This document shows positions 45,355 to 58,289 of a stretch of 64,000 nucleotides of DNA, piece after piece. Source of the stretch: Brevipalpus yothersi (taxonomy: Eukaryota > Arthropoda > Arachnida > Trombidiformes > Tenuipalpidae). The notes under the pieces are model-generated. The model was given only the letters and a program-made list of their open reading frames with translations. It was not told where the DNA came from and made no database searches. Both the position numbers and the translations under genes were made by a program. The first letter of the stretch is position 1. Each line of letters opens with the position of its first letter. Location: positions 427,718 to 491,717 of the forward strand of contig QZCP01000334.1 of the NCBI GenBank assembly GCA_003956705.1, written 5' to 3'.

Positions 45355-48300
45355 ATGGATACAACATCATCAACACTGTTATCGGCTATAGAAATGGATG
45401 AAATGCCATACTTAGTGATGGAAAATATATTTTCACACTTGTCTTTGACCGATAAATTTCAATGTTTCAAAGTGTCCAAAAATTTGAGAAATTTTTCCCA
45501 AAATGTACTCAAACGGCAAGTTATTTTGGATCTGTGTCGCGGTAAACTCGATGAATTGTATAGATGTCCAGATCCAAATCATCGGCCTACTTTATACGAT
45601 CGACTATCGTGTGATATAGCATTTGCTGATCCACCGGAAGAAAGTGGTACTTATGTTGCCCAAATGTGTCCAAATGTCTCCGTACTACATGCCGATTCGA
45701 TTAGTCAAGTGTATCATGAATCTGAAGCACTGGAAGCTCTAATAAGTAATCTCAATGGTCTCGTGTGTGTACATCTTCCATATTTTGGTAATCAAGATGC
45801 CGCTATTCGAGCCATAACACTCATCATTTATCATCATTCAGAATCACTACAACATCTTCTCATCAAGGATGAACTTGATGAAAATATGCTTCGAATAATA
45901 GCAAACAGTCTAGTGAACCTAGAATTTCTTGCTCTTCATCATCCCACCACTGTACGTGAAGGTAAATTGAAAAAAATAACGAGAGAGAGAGAAAGTGTGA
46001 ATATAAAATTTGGAAAAAAATACTCACACATGTGTGTCTTTTGATAATGATGATGATTATCCTTTCCTTGGAATCATGTTGTTGTTATTTGTCCTTAGAC
46101 ACACATGAAGTATTCAAGAAAAAACGGGCGTTAAAAAAAGCTATCCAATTTCGATCAGATGTTCATCAAAGATAACGGTCAATTATTGATTATTTGAGCA
46201 ATATTATTCCCGTTGATTCCAGATCATCCTCCCACTGATATTTTTCATTTAACCAAATTTGAAAATACGACAGCATTTATTATTAATATTCAGATACACT
46301 TTTTTTCTCCTTTTCTCTTCCTCAAAGCCATTCCGCCCATTTTTCATCAAGAAATCAGTTAGAATGATCACAAATTAGGCATGTCAATAGGCATGAAAAT
46401 CAAACAGATCGTTTACCCTCCCAATTAAGAATACATTGAACTCATCAAGATGAATTGCTGAGAAATGAATATCAATATTGATGTGTATCATCGAGTCTTG
46501 AAGTCTCTTTTTCTCTCTCTATCTCCATCGAAGACATTGACAATGTTTATTGTCACCACATGAACACTGTTCATATTCAATACACCCTTATCTGAAACCA
46601 ACATCATGATGAGTTCATTGGAAAAAACAGTTCGTTAGTAGAAGTCTTGTTTTTCTCATATTACTGCAGAAAATATCTTATTATTTTTCCAACTTACACT
46701 TACTTATACTTGCTCTGTTTTTCTTTTAAACTTCAACTTGAATTCATGTTTATCATGACCATTTAAAGGTATCTCATGTCCACGCTCTCTCTCTTTCTTT
46801 CTCATTTCACATGAATGTATGAGTATATATTTATATTTATGCTAGCTTTTTTCCCTCTCCGATGCTACCATCGAGATCAGATGAAGAAAGAGAGTGAAAA
46901 AGAGAGAGAGAAAATTGCAAGCTGACAAATGATCTTGATCCTGAATATATCATCAACATTATCAACATGTGAGCTAATTGCATGCACGCCAGTATCGAGA
47001 GAAAACTTCTATTTCACTTTTTCGTTCGAGCGGCTTTCGCTTGGCCTCGAGGCTATCACCATCAACATCATTTTTACTTGTAATAAAAATCAGTGAAAAC
47101 TGAATGTATATGATGCTACTTTGCTCATTTTCATACCGATTTAATGCGCTCCATGAGAATTTCAGTGGACCACTGATAATTTCTTTTGTGTGCGATTCTT
47201 CTCTCTCTATCTATTGCTCATTTTCCGATTCTTTTCTTGCCATTCACCATGAATTATCCAAGATACTTGTTGCCCTTTTCCGATTGTATTATGTATTCTT
47301 TGAACTTTCTTTCCTTTCTCAATATTCAATCTCACTCAGCACGCTATGAAAACTTGACCTTCGATCAGTAACCAAACGAAATGTGTGAGGTATGGTTGAA
47401 ATGAACAATTCTATGAATAACAATAAGCATCTTGAGTGTCATTATTATTATTACATCTCTCTTTCTTCTTGTCCAAGTCCATTTGCATCATTTTTCAAGG
47501 CAAACGACACCTTCAAAGCCATAATAGCGTGAACGATCTGATGATTTGATGAATTGTGAAGTATCAAGCCTCATCCCTCTGATTATCTCAATTCTCTTGA
47601 ATATTTTCTCCCTAGACAAATTAGAAGTGAAGCAAATAATTGATAAATTTATCAAATATATTCCAACTAGAGTGACTGAGCTAGTAGCTTGATTAGATGT
47701 GAAATGTAATCCGATAGCTGATGAAGCCTTCACTATTGCAGTCAAGGTTTTGTCTCACTGAAATTGTGAGAATTTAAATTCCCTCTTTCTGAGATTCATC
47801 TTATCGAAACACTATGATGAGAATCAGAAAAAACTTCCCCAAAAATATTACTATCTACTGCAATACATTTAGACTTACAGTTTGATATTCGGCCAACGCC
47901 TATCGAACGAAATTATTTGAAATTCGTGTACTCTTAAGCCTAAATTTCAATAACTTTACTGACCAGTTCGTGGTATTGGCCAAAAACCTGCCTACCGATT
48001 TTGACATTCAGCCACAAGTGGAAAGCCCAAGTTAACCTGATAGGCACCTACACATACACATACTTCAGAATATATATCAATCATTTCCAAACTAGCACCA
48101 GTTCGCCCTGAGAATGTGTTTCTGGGAGAGAGAGATAGATCCAGATCATTGCAAACACGAACAATCGTTATGAGAATCGCTTCCTGGAGGCCAAACGAAT
48201 AGATAATTATCCATCAAAAAAGTAATAACCACTCGAATACGTGATCTTTGAAGGCGACCATCGATAGAACATGTGCTGATAGTCTTCAAATAAATGAAGC

Positions 48301-49277
48301 AAATGCAAAACTGATTGAATCACGTGTCATGATATAGTCTCACCTATTCACTATATTTCGGCAGAATTTGATATTTTTCGAAAAATTTATCACAATGAAG
48401 CTAAAAATTTTGCTTTTTTTCTTTGTTTTTTTTCTTTCCCCACCTAATAGGTTGTCAAAATTGGCCCGAACAACTTGGCCCTAAGTTTTCTGGTCTTCAT
48501 ATTGACACAAATTTCAATGATTCACTTGCTCGACGAATATTGACATCCTTAATTGCAAGGCCAACGATCGGGCTGATCAACGAAATTGTTCTCACCACTA
48601 CAACGTCAATGATTTTCGAAAAAATATGTCAACACATGAGTGGTCTACAAAAAATGGTCATTTACAGTGATAAATTTAATTTTCCTGAGAATCATAATCT
48701 GGTCAATCTGAGAGCATTACGAATGTACACAAATACTGATGAAGATGATTCTCGTCCACTATTATCATTTCTTGCTCATATTCGTGATCTTCAGCATTTG
48801 GTGTTGGAAAATTTCCAATTAACTCCATATTTTTTAAAAAATTTACCCTCAACAGCTCCAAATTTGCGAAATTTATCACTTTTTGACGCATATCGACAGA
48901 GACGCGTCTCTTTGACTGGTGATGATATTATCCACTTGCAAAAACTTAAATTTTTGGAAACAATCAATTTGGAATTAGATCCAATCGAAATGAACTCAAA
49001 TCAGCTGAGTAAAGTGATCGAAGATTGGCCTGATACTTTGAAATGGGCCAAGATTCGTCCATTCCTTGATTTGAAGATTGATCATGAACGCCAGAAACTT
49101 ATGAGCATTTTGGAAAATATGGACAAACGGAACATCAATATGGATGGACTGATTGGAGGAACTTTTTGTAAAGGGAATAAAAACATCAATTTCGATTTTA
49201 AAGACAATCGAATCGAAGTCAGAAATGCTAAATGCACTTCTGCTGTGAAAAATAATTACAACATACTTAGTTTATGA
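45355..49277 (+). CDS. F-box protein
   Basis: Two exons (45355-45961, 48451-49277) join in phase to 477 residues across a 2.49-kb intron. The F-box is at about residues 16-50 (MPYLVMENIFSHLSLTDKF). The remainder has irregular leucine-rich stretches (LRALRMYTN, LQHLVLENFQL, LRNLSLFDA, LETINLELD) that may form LRR-like repeats. F-box proteins act as substrate receptors of SCF ubiquitin ligases. It belongs to no subgroup I can name. The long intron stands out among the short introns of this window. Confidence 0.85.
45962..48450. other. Large intron of the F-box gene
   Basis: Starts GTAAAT and ends CCTAATAG. It contains a minus-strand exon-like frame (47488-47757) and short CT-rich patches, and no recognised gene. 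Confidence 0.6.
47488..47757 (-). other. Exon-like open frame inside the F-box intron
   Basis: On the minus strand a TTTCAG acceptor is followed by about 88 open codons to a TGA at 47488-47490. It has one hydrophobic segment (VTLVGIYLINLSIICFTS) and then a charged tail. It could be the last exon of a membrane protein or a relic; no family is recognised and no upstream exon was found. Confidence 0.2.
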
Positions 49278-49916
49278 CTTTATCTGTGATTTTTAACTAG
49301 TGAATGATTTTTTTTTATTTTTGTTGAATCAATATCATGATTCGGATAAATTTTTTCCTCAAATGCTACGTTTCTTTCTTTCTCCTTAAAAATACAAGTA
49401 GAGAATATCATCAGCTAACACAATTTTAGAAAATTTTCGAATTTTTATCCCTTCATCTGATCAAATGAATTTTGGTCTCATTCCGAATAGGAAAACAAAA
49501 TCGCATCACTTTGGACTTGATCATTTCGTCAGTTCCTTTGAAGAAAAAAATTAAAAAATATCTCCTGTGCTCATTGATAGCCAATTTTTACAGAATGAAT
49601 TAGTGAAATTCTTGGTTTCTCCTTCTATACCAGTCTCTTTTATAGTCTTATTCATCATGTTTAGTTTAATTTCTTTCATTGCTTGACTATCTAGGCAACC
49701 ACAAAACTCTGAACTCTCATTGAATAACTAAAGACCATCAGCATTTAGCTGGCAAAATTTTTTACCAAAGAAGGTAGCCACCGAGAAATTCCGGTGTTAA
49801 TTTTGATTCATAATTCCTCACAGTTTTCGTTCAATTAAAATCCAAATTGTTGAACGAAAAGTTCTGATCAAATGCTTAATTTTAATTTTAATTTTGACCT
49901 TAGCATATCAGGCCAC

Positions 49917-49930
49917 TCAGCAGATGGCGT
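49917..49930 (+). promoter_or_regulatory. CTCF-like site
   Basis: TCAGCAGATGGCGT matches the CTCF core except at the edges. It lies at the border between the gene-dense half and the repeat-rich region. Single-site matches are weak evidence. Confidence 0.3.
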
Positions 49931-50168
49931 ATGGAGTCCATAGGGAAAAAGTTTTACCCATTAAAAACTGATGCAATAGTTTTTTTCACCTGTCTCGTGT
50001 CCAAATATGAAGCATAAAAATCGATTAACTTTATTTCGATCGTATAATATATACGTCGAGGACAACTCCCATTAAAATGATCAAAAATGAAAAATGAGAT
50101 GATAATATTCGGTTATGTGATTAGATTGATAATGATCAGTTGACTTTCAATGATTCCGTGGAGAAAGG

Positions 50169-50201
<33 letters not shown>

Positions 50202-50775
50202 CTAAGGGACTATATTGGGTGATGATGAAATCAGGAAAATTGGAATAATTCGATTCTCGGAAAGTTGAAAGAACATAAAATGGACTTGCTTCACCTTGTG
50301 AGTTCGCATGATATTATAACTTCGAAATTCACCCTAGTAATTATTGTTCTCGGCTTTTGGATGCCTCTCTATAATCAGTGGAATAAGTTTAGCCTCATAC
50401 CTCAGAGTTCACTACAGCTGGTAATCTTAGGAATTTGAAGAATTTCCGGCCATGGGGGAGGAGCCATCCTCTAGTCTATTACAATTCTGTCAACAGTTAT
50501 ATCTTTTTCATCGCAATCTGAAAATGCTTCCCTATCACCATACCAGCCCAATCAGTATATATTTTCACATCAATTCCTCTGATTTCGTTCTCATCAATTT
50601 CGTTCATTACACATGGGTTTATAACTTCGGACATTGATCTCAATTGAATTGAATTGAAAGCAATTAATAAGTTGAAAGATGTTTGCTAACAATTATCCAA
50701 GTCTCATTATCGATCTGCGTGTATAAGTATGTGAAGAAAAGGATCGAAAACCATGTGAAAATATCATATTTCTTA

Positions 50776-50776
<1 letters not shown>

Positions 50777-50819
<43 letters not shown>
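50777..50819. repeat. (CT)n microsatellite
   Basis: About 42 bases of CT. Confidence 0.95.
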
Positions 50820-50821
<2 letters not shown>

Positions 50822-51566
50822 AATGTTGAGTCCAATCTTTTCAAGTGTGCTTACTTTTTCAGCCGTTCTGATGGACTTTCCTAATAGAGACGTGGGAAGA
50901 AAATGAGAAAACAATTGGTAAACGAGAAAAAGGTATGCAAAAGAGCCTTAAGACGACAGGTTTACTCTGATCTTTTGACCAAAGAGAAGTTTTCTCTCTC
51001 TCTTCTATTTTTTTCCGAAAAAATTGGTGAAATTCCTTCCGTTTTCGTGTGAACATTGGGAAGAGGCAAAAAATTTCTCTCCTCCAGGAGATTTTGACAA
51101 GAGGTCTTGTCTCTCTACAAGTTCCTCTTTTTCAACTTATGGAGTCAGCGTGGGTCAAGTGTATGTGTATATGTGTATTAGAGGATTGAGAAGGTAAAGA
51201 TCGGTGGAAATGATGATGATCAAATGAAGATGATGAGAGAGAGAATAATATGACGAAAAAAACCGACCGGCATGCCACTTGTTGTGATGTGCTCTCTTCA
51301 ATTGAAAATTGCCTTTGATCATGTGTGGGCAGGCAATTCATATCTTTTCATGGCTATATGTCGAGCATCATCTTCACACCCAAACGATTCATACGATTAA
51401 CTTTCCCTTGAAATGATTTCTTTCTCTCTCTTCCACTCATCTTCTTACACTCTCAGTGTTTTGGCTATTTAAATATTTGATGTGATTCTCTCCTCAATTT
51501 AAAGGCCGAAAGCCGAGAAAAAAGAAGGAAAGCAAAGTTGCTAGTGGAAAATAATCGCTAAAGGAA

Positions 51567-51616
51567 GAGAGAGAGAAGAGAGAGAGAGAAGAGAGAGAGA
51601 GAAGAGAGAGAGAGAA
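51567..51616. repeat. (GA)n with AGAAGAGAGA units
   Basis: Four tandem units of about 14 bases (GAGAGAGAGAAGAG-like), so a short minisatellite built on GA. Confidence 0.85.
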
Positions 51617-52575
51617 AGCTTGATTATGGTGTTGAAGTACAATGAGGAACGAAAATCGTGTTCAAGAAGAGAAATTGAGGAATGAAGAAATAAGATGAAG
51701 ATACGCCAAAGTTGTAAAGAAAACTGTGTGTTTTTGATGATGTTTCTCTGAATGAAAAGATTTGATTTTCTCGTTCTTCAGGTAGACAGAGAGAGAGAGA
51801 GAGAAATAAAGGTAAAGAAATGCCAAGATAGAAAAACGCAAACTTGTGGTGGGAAAAAATTTTTTTTCTCCTCAAAATCCGGTTACTTTTCTTGGTGAAA
51901 AATTGTTTCCAGACTGTTCAGCCACCCCATTTTCTACCTTCTTCTTCTTCTTCTTCTATTCCTCATCTTACCTGTACTCACAGCCTCCCTCTCCTCATCC
52001 TCTTCACTCTCCTCAGTCCTCTTGCTTCGGAATGAGAGCCACAAAGCTTTTGCTCTCTCTCTCTCTTAACTACAAAATGTAACTAATTTGCTGAAATCGC
52101 CACTCGCCAGCCTGGCCTTTCGCAATGCGGTTCTTTGCTTTTCTAATAGATGCTCTGTGATTAATTAGCATCTCATTGTTTTTATCATTAGATTTTGGAG
52201 GCGCGGGCCAGAAGATGAGAAAAGGAAAGACTTTGTACAAGGATCAGTGTATTTGTGTGTGTGTTATAATGCTCAATTGTAGGCTTTTTTGGGCTCAACT
52301 CTTTTGCATCTCATACACAAGCTTCTTCTCCTTGAGACTAATCATCCATTCTTTCTTCATCCATCTCATCTTTTACTTTTGCTTTTCATCTACCGAAACA
52401 GCAATAATAATACATAAAGCTTTTTCGCTTACCTGAATCAAATGATAAGATTGAAACTTTCTCTCTTCCTCTCTTATCATGGGCTAAAAGTTTTTTGGGC
52501 AACAAAAAATCAAAAGAAGAAGCTTTTTGGCGCTCTCTTATCAATTATATATCATCCACTCACACACATATACAG

Positions 52576-52672
52576 CATCTTGTTCACTCATCTTCATCTC
52601 CATCTTCATCTTCTTTCCTTTTTACACTGGAACATGATGATGAAGATCATATCGTCACCGCTTCTCTACCAG
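52576..52672 (+). other. Possible internal exon
   Basis: Flanked by an ATACAG acceptor and a CCAG/GTAAAC donor. 97 bases, open in phase 0, with a Ser-rich start and then TLEHDDEDHIVTASLP. No family is recognised. Confidence 0.2.
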
Positions 52673-53379
52673 GTAAACCGAATGAATGATTTTGATTGTG
52701 TTTACTTGCCAACTGAATTCTATGTGTATGTGTTCACCTTATTAAGGCGTTCACAAAGTATATTCGAGGTGATGCTATAATTAAATGCACAATATACTGT
52801 ATGAAGTTGATGGCAATTGATGAAAGTATATGAACCGCATCAAAGTGGGCAACAGGATCTTGAACGTTAATTTTACTTTCAATTGACAGAGAAATTCTTG
52901 AAATGATCCTCGAGTCGACAATATACACAGAGAGGATTGATGATTTCAATTGCAAAAGCTTATATCAGAAAAAAATTTCACTGTCCACCTTCTCATTTTT
53001 TGCGTGCCACTTGTCATTTCCATTCTTATGCTAAATATTTCATCTTCATTTGGCCTCACACACACACACACACAAAACATACAGAAGTAGTTACACATCT
53101 TACTGTAGGCGGTAAAAATAATGTCCTTCTTGAGAAAATTCATGAGCATTTTTCCGAAGAATTTGAAGGAGGAGGCGAAGGTGAGGAGGAGAGAGAGCGA
53201 GAAAAGTTATCTCTCTCTCTCAATGAATGATGCGGAATGTATCTCACAGCATCCTACGATAAAAAATTTATACATATATTTTTTCCATCCATGATCAACA
53301 AGAGCAAATTGATAAAGTGACATAGCTTAAGAGGCAAAAGAGGGAGAAATTATTCCAATAGGATGTTACTTTTGGAGAT

Positions 53380-53382
<3 letters not shown>

Positions 53383-53421
<39 letters not shown>
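53383..53421. repeat. (CT)n microsatellite
   Basis: About 38 bases of CT. Confidence 0.95.
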
Positions 53422-53424
<3 letters not shown>

Positions 53425-53683
53425 AGGTGGTTATCTGGTTGGAAGAAACGGATTCAAAAAGTTTTGTGGAATCTGTTTGTGAGAGAGGTCCCGCCAGTAG
53501 TAGCATTTGCAACCGCATACAGAAGCGCGCCAAGAGGCACCCGAAAATATAAACTTGTCCGAATCAGATAATTTGATGCGGGAATTCGGACGAAAAAAGA
53601 GAGAGAGAGAGAATTCATATTAAGAGACAAAATAATTTCAACTAAATTGAAACTACACTTCAAGTTAACATCAAAAGACTTTT

Positions 53684-53881
53684 ATGGCATCTTGTTCCCA
53701 CTCATTGACTAACAGTTTTACGTTTCAGTTGACTTATTTTCTTCTTCTTCTTCTCCTTCCAACTAATTCCACTTCGTCAACATCAGCATTCTCAATGAAC
53801 CAAAGTCGAAAACAATATATGCAAACAATTCAACTTGAGACACGTTCAAAAACGTTTCACATGAAGGACAAACCCGAATAA
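53684..53881 (+). CDS. Possible small secreted protein, single exon
   Basis: ATG opens 65 codons with a hydrophobic segment (LTYFLLLLLLPTNS) that could be a signal peptide, then a Ser/Thr and basic part ending MKDKPE. The leucine run comes from a CTT repeat, so this may be fortuitous. Confidence 0.15.
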   Translation: MASCSHSLTNSFTFQLTYFLLLLLLPTNSTSSTSAFSMNQSRKQYMQTIQLETRSKTFHMKDKPE

Positions 53882-54011
53882 CCAACACAGAAACCAAAAA
53901 AGAGAGAGAGAGCTCATTATGATGAGAATATTCATAATCAGTCACTCAAAAACCAAGGAGTAAGAAGGATGGAGAACTCCTGCCCTCAGGTGTATCCGCA
54001 CCAAGCATCCT

Positions 54012-54018
<7 letters not shown>

Positions 54019-54042
<24 letters not shown>
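54019..54042. repeat. (GA)n microsatellite
   Basis: Short GA run. Confidence 0.9.
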
Positions 54043-55316
54043 AAATATTTCTCACCAGTACAGAATATATTGAAAAAAGAGAGAGAAAAGTTGCATGATT
54101 AAGAATAAACTATATCTTGCCTCATTGATTACTATTCAGATGAGGGTGAATAGAGAAACTCTCCTTCTCTATTATTCCTATTAATCATTTGGTGAACTGG
54201 GAACCAAAATTTTTTGGGAGTGACGATGCATCTCATTTCGTGAAAATACTTGAAAATAATAAGCCGATTTTGACTACTTCTGGACATGAGGTGTATCGGT
54301 TCGGAACATCATAGAGAATCACTTAAAAAGAAATAGTAAGATGATAATTTCTCCCTAATTTCAATTCTCTCTCCTGGGTAAAAATGTCTTGGTTAGAGAA
54401 TTTTCGATTTTTTACTTGTTGACAGAGTACTTCCCATTCCCTTCTCCCATGGCAACTGTACACAAGAAAGTTCCCCGATAATCAACCTGAATAAAAGTTG
54501 AATTATCTCACTATTATGAGACATTCTTGCGTTCATTTACCCGCTAATGATTGAAGATAATTTTCATTGTTTTAATAGAGGATATCTTGTATACTGATCT
54601 CGATGGAAGAGTGGAAGAGAGAAAGATAATTTTTTATGTACCAAAATTAGCCCATAAGGTGCACTTTGATTGATGATAAATTGTAGAACTATTTGAACTT
54701 GAAGAAAAAAACACTATACTACAGCTCAGACATTAAATCTTCAACTATTCTCACTCCAGAAAAAGAAATAAGAAATTAAATTTAAATAATGATATATTAG
54801 ACATTTTGTTGATAAAATCCAGCCCATAATTCAATCCGCTTTTAATGTGAGCTTGAGCAAAAGGAAATACAAAAAATTTTAATTCTCTCAATCTCTCTTT
54901 TTTCAGCAAAACTATTTTGTTATTTTTATTTTGAAAATCTTCTCTCTTTTCTTAATTTTTTTGCTGGCCATCTTAACATTCTTAGCGTATGCTACACCGA
55001 AAAGGAAAATTTTTGTCGAAATAGAAAACCTTATTATGTATAATATTTTTTTTCATAGTAGCAAAAATGAAGTGATGGAATGAAGAAAGAGAGTTAGAAG
55101 ATGTATATTTTCCTCTTAAAAAGGTCCACTCCTATTATTACATGAGATATTGAAATTTTGCATAAATTATCGATTATTTTCTACTGACTCAAGACAACGA
55201 TTGCCCGATACAAATGGGTGTAAAAGGTAATGATAAACAAAATGCTTATTTAAAAGCTATTAAATCAACTTAAATACATTTTGAGCTGTCATTTGGTGAG
55301 CTTAAGAAGAGGTGAA

Positions 55317-55502
55317 ATGATTGGGCCACCTTACACCATAATCCTAATAGTAATCATCATAATTCATCCTGTTCTCACACAGGGCAATGTTGACCGGAAA
55401 GCAAAGAAAGAAAGAAAGAAAAAGAGAGAGAGAGATAGAGAGAAAATGGATGAGAAGTTGAATAATTATGAAAACAATGGGAGGCTAATTGATCTTATCG
55501 AG
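55317..55502 (+). CDS. Possible first exon with signal peptide
   Basis: ATG at 55317 opens 62 codons ending at a GAG/GTATGA donor. MIGPPYTIILIVIIIIHPV is a good signal peptide or membrane anchor, followed by a highly charged stretch (KKERKKKRERDREK) and NNGRLIDLIE. The charged stretch comes from a GA-rich repeat. No following exon could be assigned. Confidence 0.25.
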
Positions 55503-55810
55503 GTATGAGAGAAAAAATAGAAGCCAAGAAACTGAGACAAGAGAAGAATGAAAGAAATATTCTCAAAGAAGAAGAGAAATCAATTCTGGGATAGTTTTGG
55601 AATTCATCTGAAGAATTCTCTTACACATACCCACAGATGCATACATGTAAATGTATTCTTGATATTCCTTCCCAATCAATGTCCAGCGATCAATCTGAGC
55701 TTGAATTTAAAACTCTCACCCAGGCCATTATCATTGTTAAATGAGTGAGAAGAATTTAGCTTTTCAGAATATGAGAGAGAGATGAAATGAAAGGGAATAG
55801 AATTGAGTGT

Positions 55811-55812
<2 letters not shown>

Positions 55813-55858
<46 letters not shown>
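55813..55858. repeat. (GA)n microsatellite
   Basis: About 44 bases of GA. Confidence 0.95.
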
Positions 55859-55860
<2 letters not shown>

Positions 55861-56341
55861 TCATCCTCCTTCATAAAGTCTTCTATTTTATATCTTTTAT
55901 TTTCTGTCTACCCACTGATCGAATGGGCTTGTTCTGTTGAGCATGAAGCTTGATTTTGGAGGCTCAAGTTTTCAGGGTGAGCTATATCAATCATACGGTA
56001 AGCCTATTGAATGGTTAGATCGGCATTCAATCTTATTTCATATGATTAATCTTCAACTTGAGATGATGGGTTGTGTCTATGCGTGGAGAGGAGGAAGAAG
56101 AAAAAGAAAAAGATGAAGAAAAAGAAACTCTCAAGAGCTTATGATGATAAGTGATGGAGAGAAAGAGAAAGATAAAGAAATCTAACTCCGGTTGACCAGT
56201 ATATTTGATCAAAATTCATACAAATCGGATGCAATCAGACAAATTGAGCCAAAGAGCCAATGCGAAAGAGAAATAAAGCTCACCACTCAAATACCCATCT
56301 ACACTTGCCTTTTTGATGGATTAGATTTTAAGGGATCATAA

Positions 56342-56548
56342 TTAAAAGGGCTCTCTTTCCATCTCTACGTGTCCACCTTCCTACTTTCCGATGATGATCC
56401 GGTATCTATCATTCATTTCGTTGAAGGTAAAGGTGATCCAGCCTCACTGGTTTGGATAGATGAGGAAGAAGAAGATACAATATGGATTAAAATTTTTTCC
56501 GTTTTCTCTTTTTTTCTCCTTCGAATAGATCAAAGATTTAAGATTTAA
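56342..56548 (+). other. Open frame of 68 codons without a start
   Basis: Frame open from a TAA at 56339 to a TAA at 56546-56548, with mixed composition (SDDDPVSIIHFVEG, DPASLVWIDEEE). Possible internal exon; no family is recognised. Confidence 0.15.
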
Positions 56549-57200
56549 CATGCAATCACATACACATTCACTAAATTCCACATTCCTGTCAAGCCCCTTA
56601 AAGAATGTCTACACACGCAGCATGGTTCGTAAGCTTTGATATGACAAACTTGACATCGTTGAGATGACTTGCTAAGAAAAAAGTAGAGAGAGAAACTTTT
56701 TGACTTTGACTCAAAGAAGAGAAGATAGAAAGCAATCAGGATAAAGTTCATTTCTCAGATAGAAGCAATAGTTTAAACAGAAAATGATACATCAAATCTC
56801 TAGTTATAGACACACACATGATAAGACCACCAGTTCAGGATGGTATCAACGTTAGATCTTAACTAATTCTTCTTCCTCATCAACAGTTTCAACGTTGTTC
56901 ATCACTTATTGGCCTCTTGTTTATCAACGAAAAATACATTCGATGAATGAATAACACACATTCCATTAGTAAATTGCTAAGGTTTAAAAATTTTGCTCTC
57001 CAAAGAGATGAATAAGAGGCATAATATTTTCTTTCCGCTTTTTTTTCGCGCCACCATGCTAGAAGTGGAAATGGTTTTATTACATGGCCGAAAAATGGTC
57101 CAGTCTAGAGAGCCTCGAGACTCATTCTATCCCAAAAATCATCACCCTGGGTCATTGTAAAACGAAAAGCATTCAGGAAGAGGCTTGATGGAAAACTATC

Positions 57201-57207
<7 letters not shown>

Positions 57208-57259
<52 letters not shown>
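57208..57259. repeat. (GA)n microsatellite
   Basis: About 50 bases of GA. Confidence 0.95.
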
Positions 57260-57261
<2 letters not shown>

Positions 57262-57525
57262 CCACGAATATAGCCTGAAGCACGATAGCCTCGTAAAGTC
57301 CGATCTGCTTACCTGTGCAACAGAAAGCTCTTCCAATCTTATTGTGTGTATGTGTGTAAGTATATTGGTTTATTGCTTCTCGAACTCTCAAAATGCTAAG
57401 CTTGAGCCACACTTTTGCTTACTTTTGCTTCAATCTCTATCAGTATGTATGTGTGTGAAGTGTGTATATAGATTTTTACCATGTTTCAAGCTTTAGCCAT
57501 TTACAACCAAGGTGCTCATGAATGT

Positions 57526-57529
<4 letters not shown>

Positions 57530-57566
<37 letters not shown>
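57530..57566. repeat. (GA)n microsatellite
   Basis: About 34 bases of GA. Confidence 0.95.
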
Positions 57567-57570
<4 letters not shown>

Positions 57571-57753
57571 GATATGAGTGTATACTTCTCAGGCGATCAC
57601 CTTCGTTTACAGAGCTCTTCAGCTTATGAGCTCGATATGGTTCGCTAAAATGATAATTTCATTTACACTTGTCTGTGAAAGTGAATATTTTGGCTTCCAC
57701 TCACATCACCCCTCTCCCCCATCTCCACCCCATCTCACCTCCTTCCCCTCTGA

Positions 57754-57918
57754 AATGGTGTATTGGAATGGATAGATTGGAACACCGATACCCATCGATT
57801 TGGACATTTGGAACTGGATCTTTCTCTCTTGTCAGATATAGACCATGATGGCAAGATAACGTGGACACAGGTCATTTCATTTTCACGGGATGTACTACCA
57901 TACCTCGGCAATGAATAA
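57754..57918 (+). other. Exon-like frame encoding an EF-hand-like motif
   Basis: A 54-codon open frame ends at TAA 57916-57918. It contains the loop DIDHDGKITWTQ (57835-57870), with Asp at positions 1, 3 and 5, Gly at 6 and Ile at 8 as in EF-hand calcium sites, but Gln instead of Glu at 12. Helix-like sequence lies on both sides (LELDLSLLS; VISFSRDVL). A pyrimidine-rich tract and an AG at 57774-57775 precede it, so it could be a terminal exon of a calcium-binding protein. No partner exons were identified. Confidence 0.3.
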
Positions 57919-57990
57919 GAGACCAAGAGAGAGAGGGTCAAATTGGCCCCTCACTTAAGTGAGTGGTGGCAACAAAAGTGACAGAGACCC

Positions 57991-57994
<4 letters not shown>

Positions 57995-58026
<32 letters not shown>
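57995..58026. repeat. (CT)n microsatellite
   Basis: About 30 bases of CT. Confidence 0.95.
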
Positions 58027-58029
<3 letters not shown>

Positions 58030-58236
58030 GGGTTCCGTTTTCTTTTCTCCTGTTTTAAGGATACACAATTTAAGTGTCCAAAAATTTTCTCTTTGTTGTG
58101 AATAGGAAGCGTCACAATCCGATAAGATAGACTTTTTTCCCTTGCATACACTTGAAATCCCCTTTCAATCACCTCCTAAACCGATGACCACTGTGTTTTT
58201 CTCTTGTGTGTTTGTTGTTTTTCCCAGGCCAAAAGT

Positions 58237-58240
<4 letters not shown>

Positions 58241-58288
<48 letters not shown>
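58241..58288. repeat. (GA)n microsatellite
   Basis: About 46 bases of GA. Confidence 0.95.
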
Positions 58289-58289
<1 letters not shown>

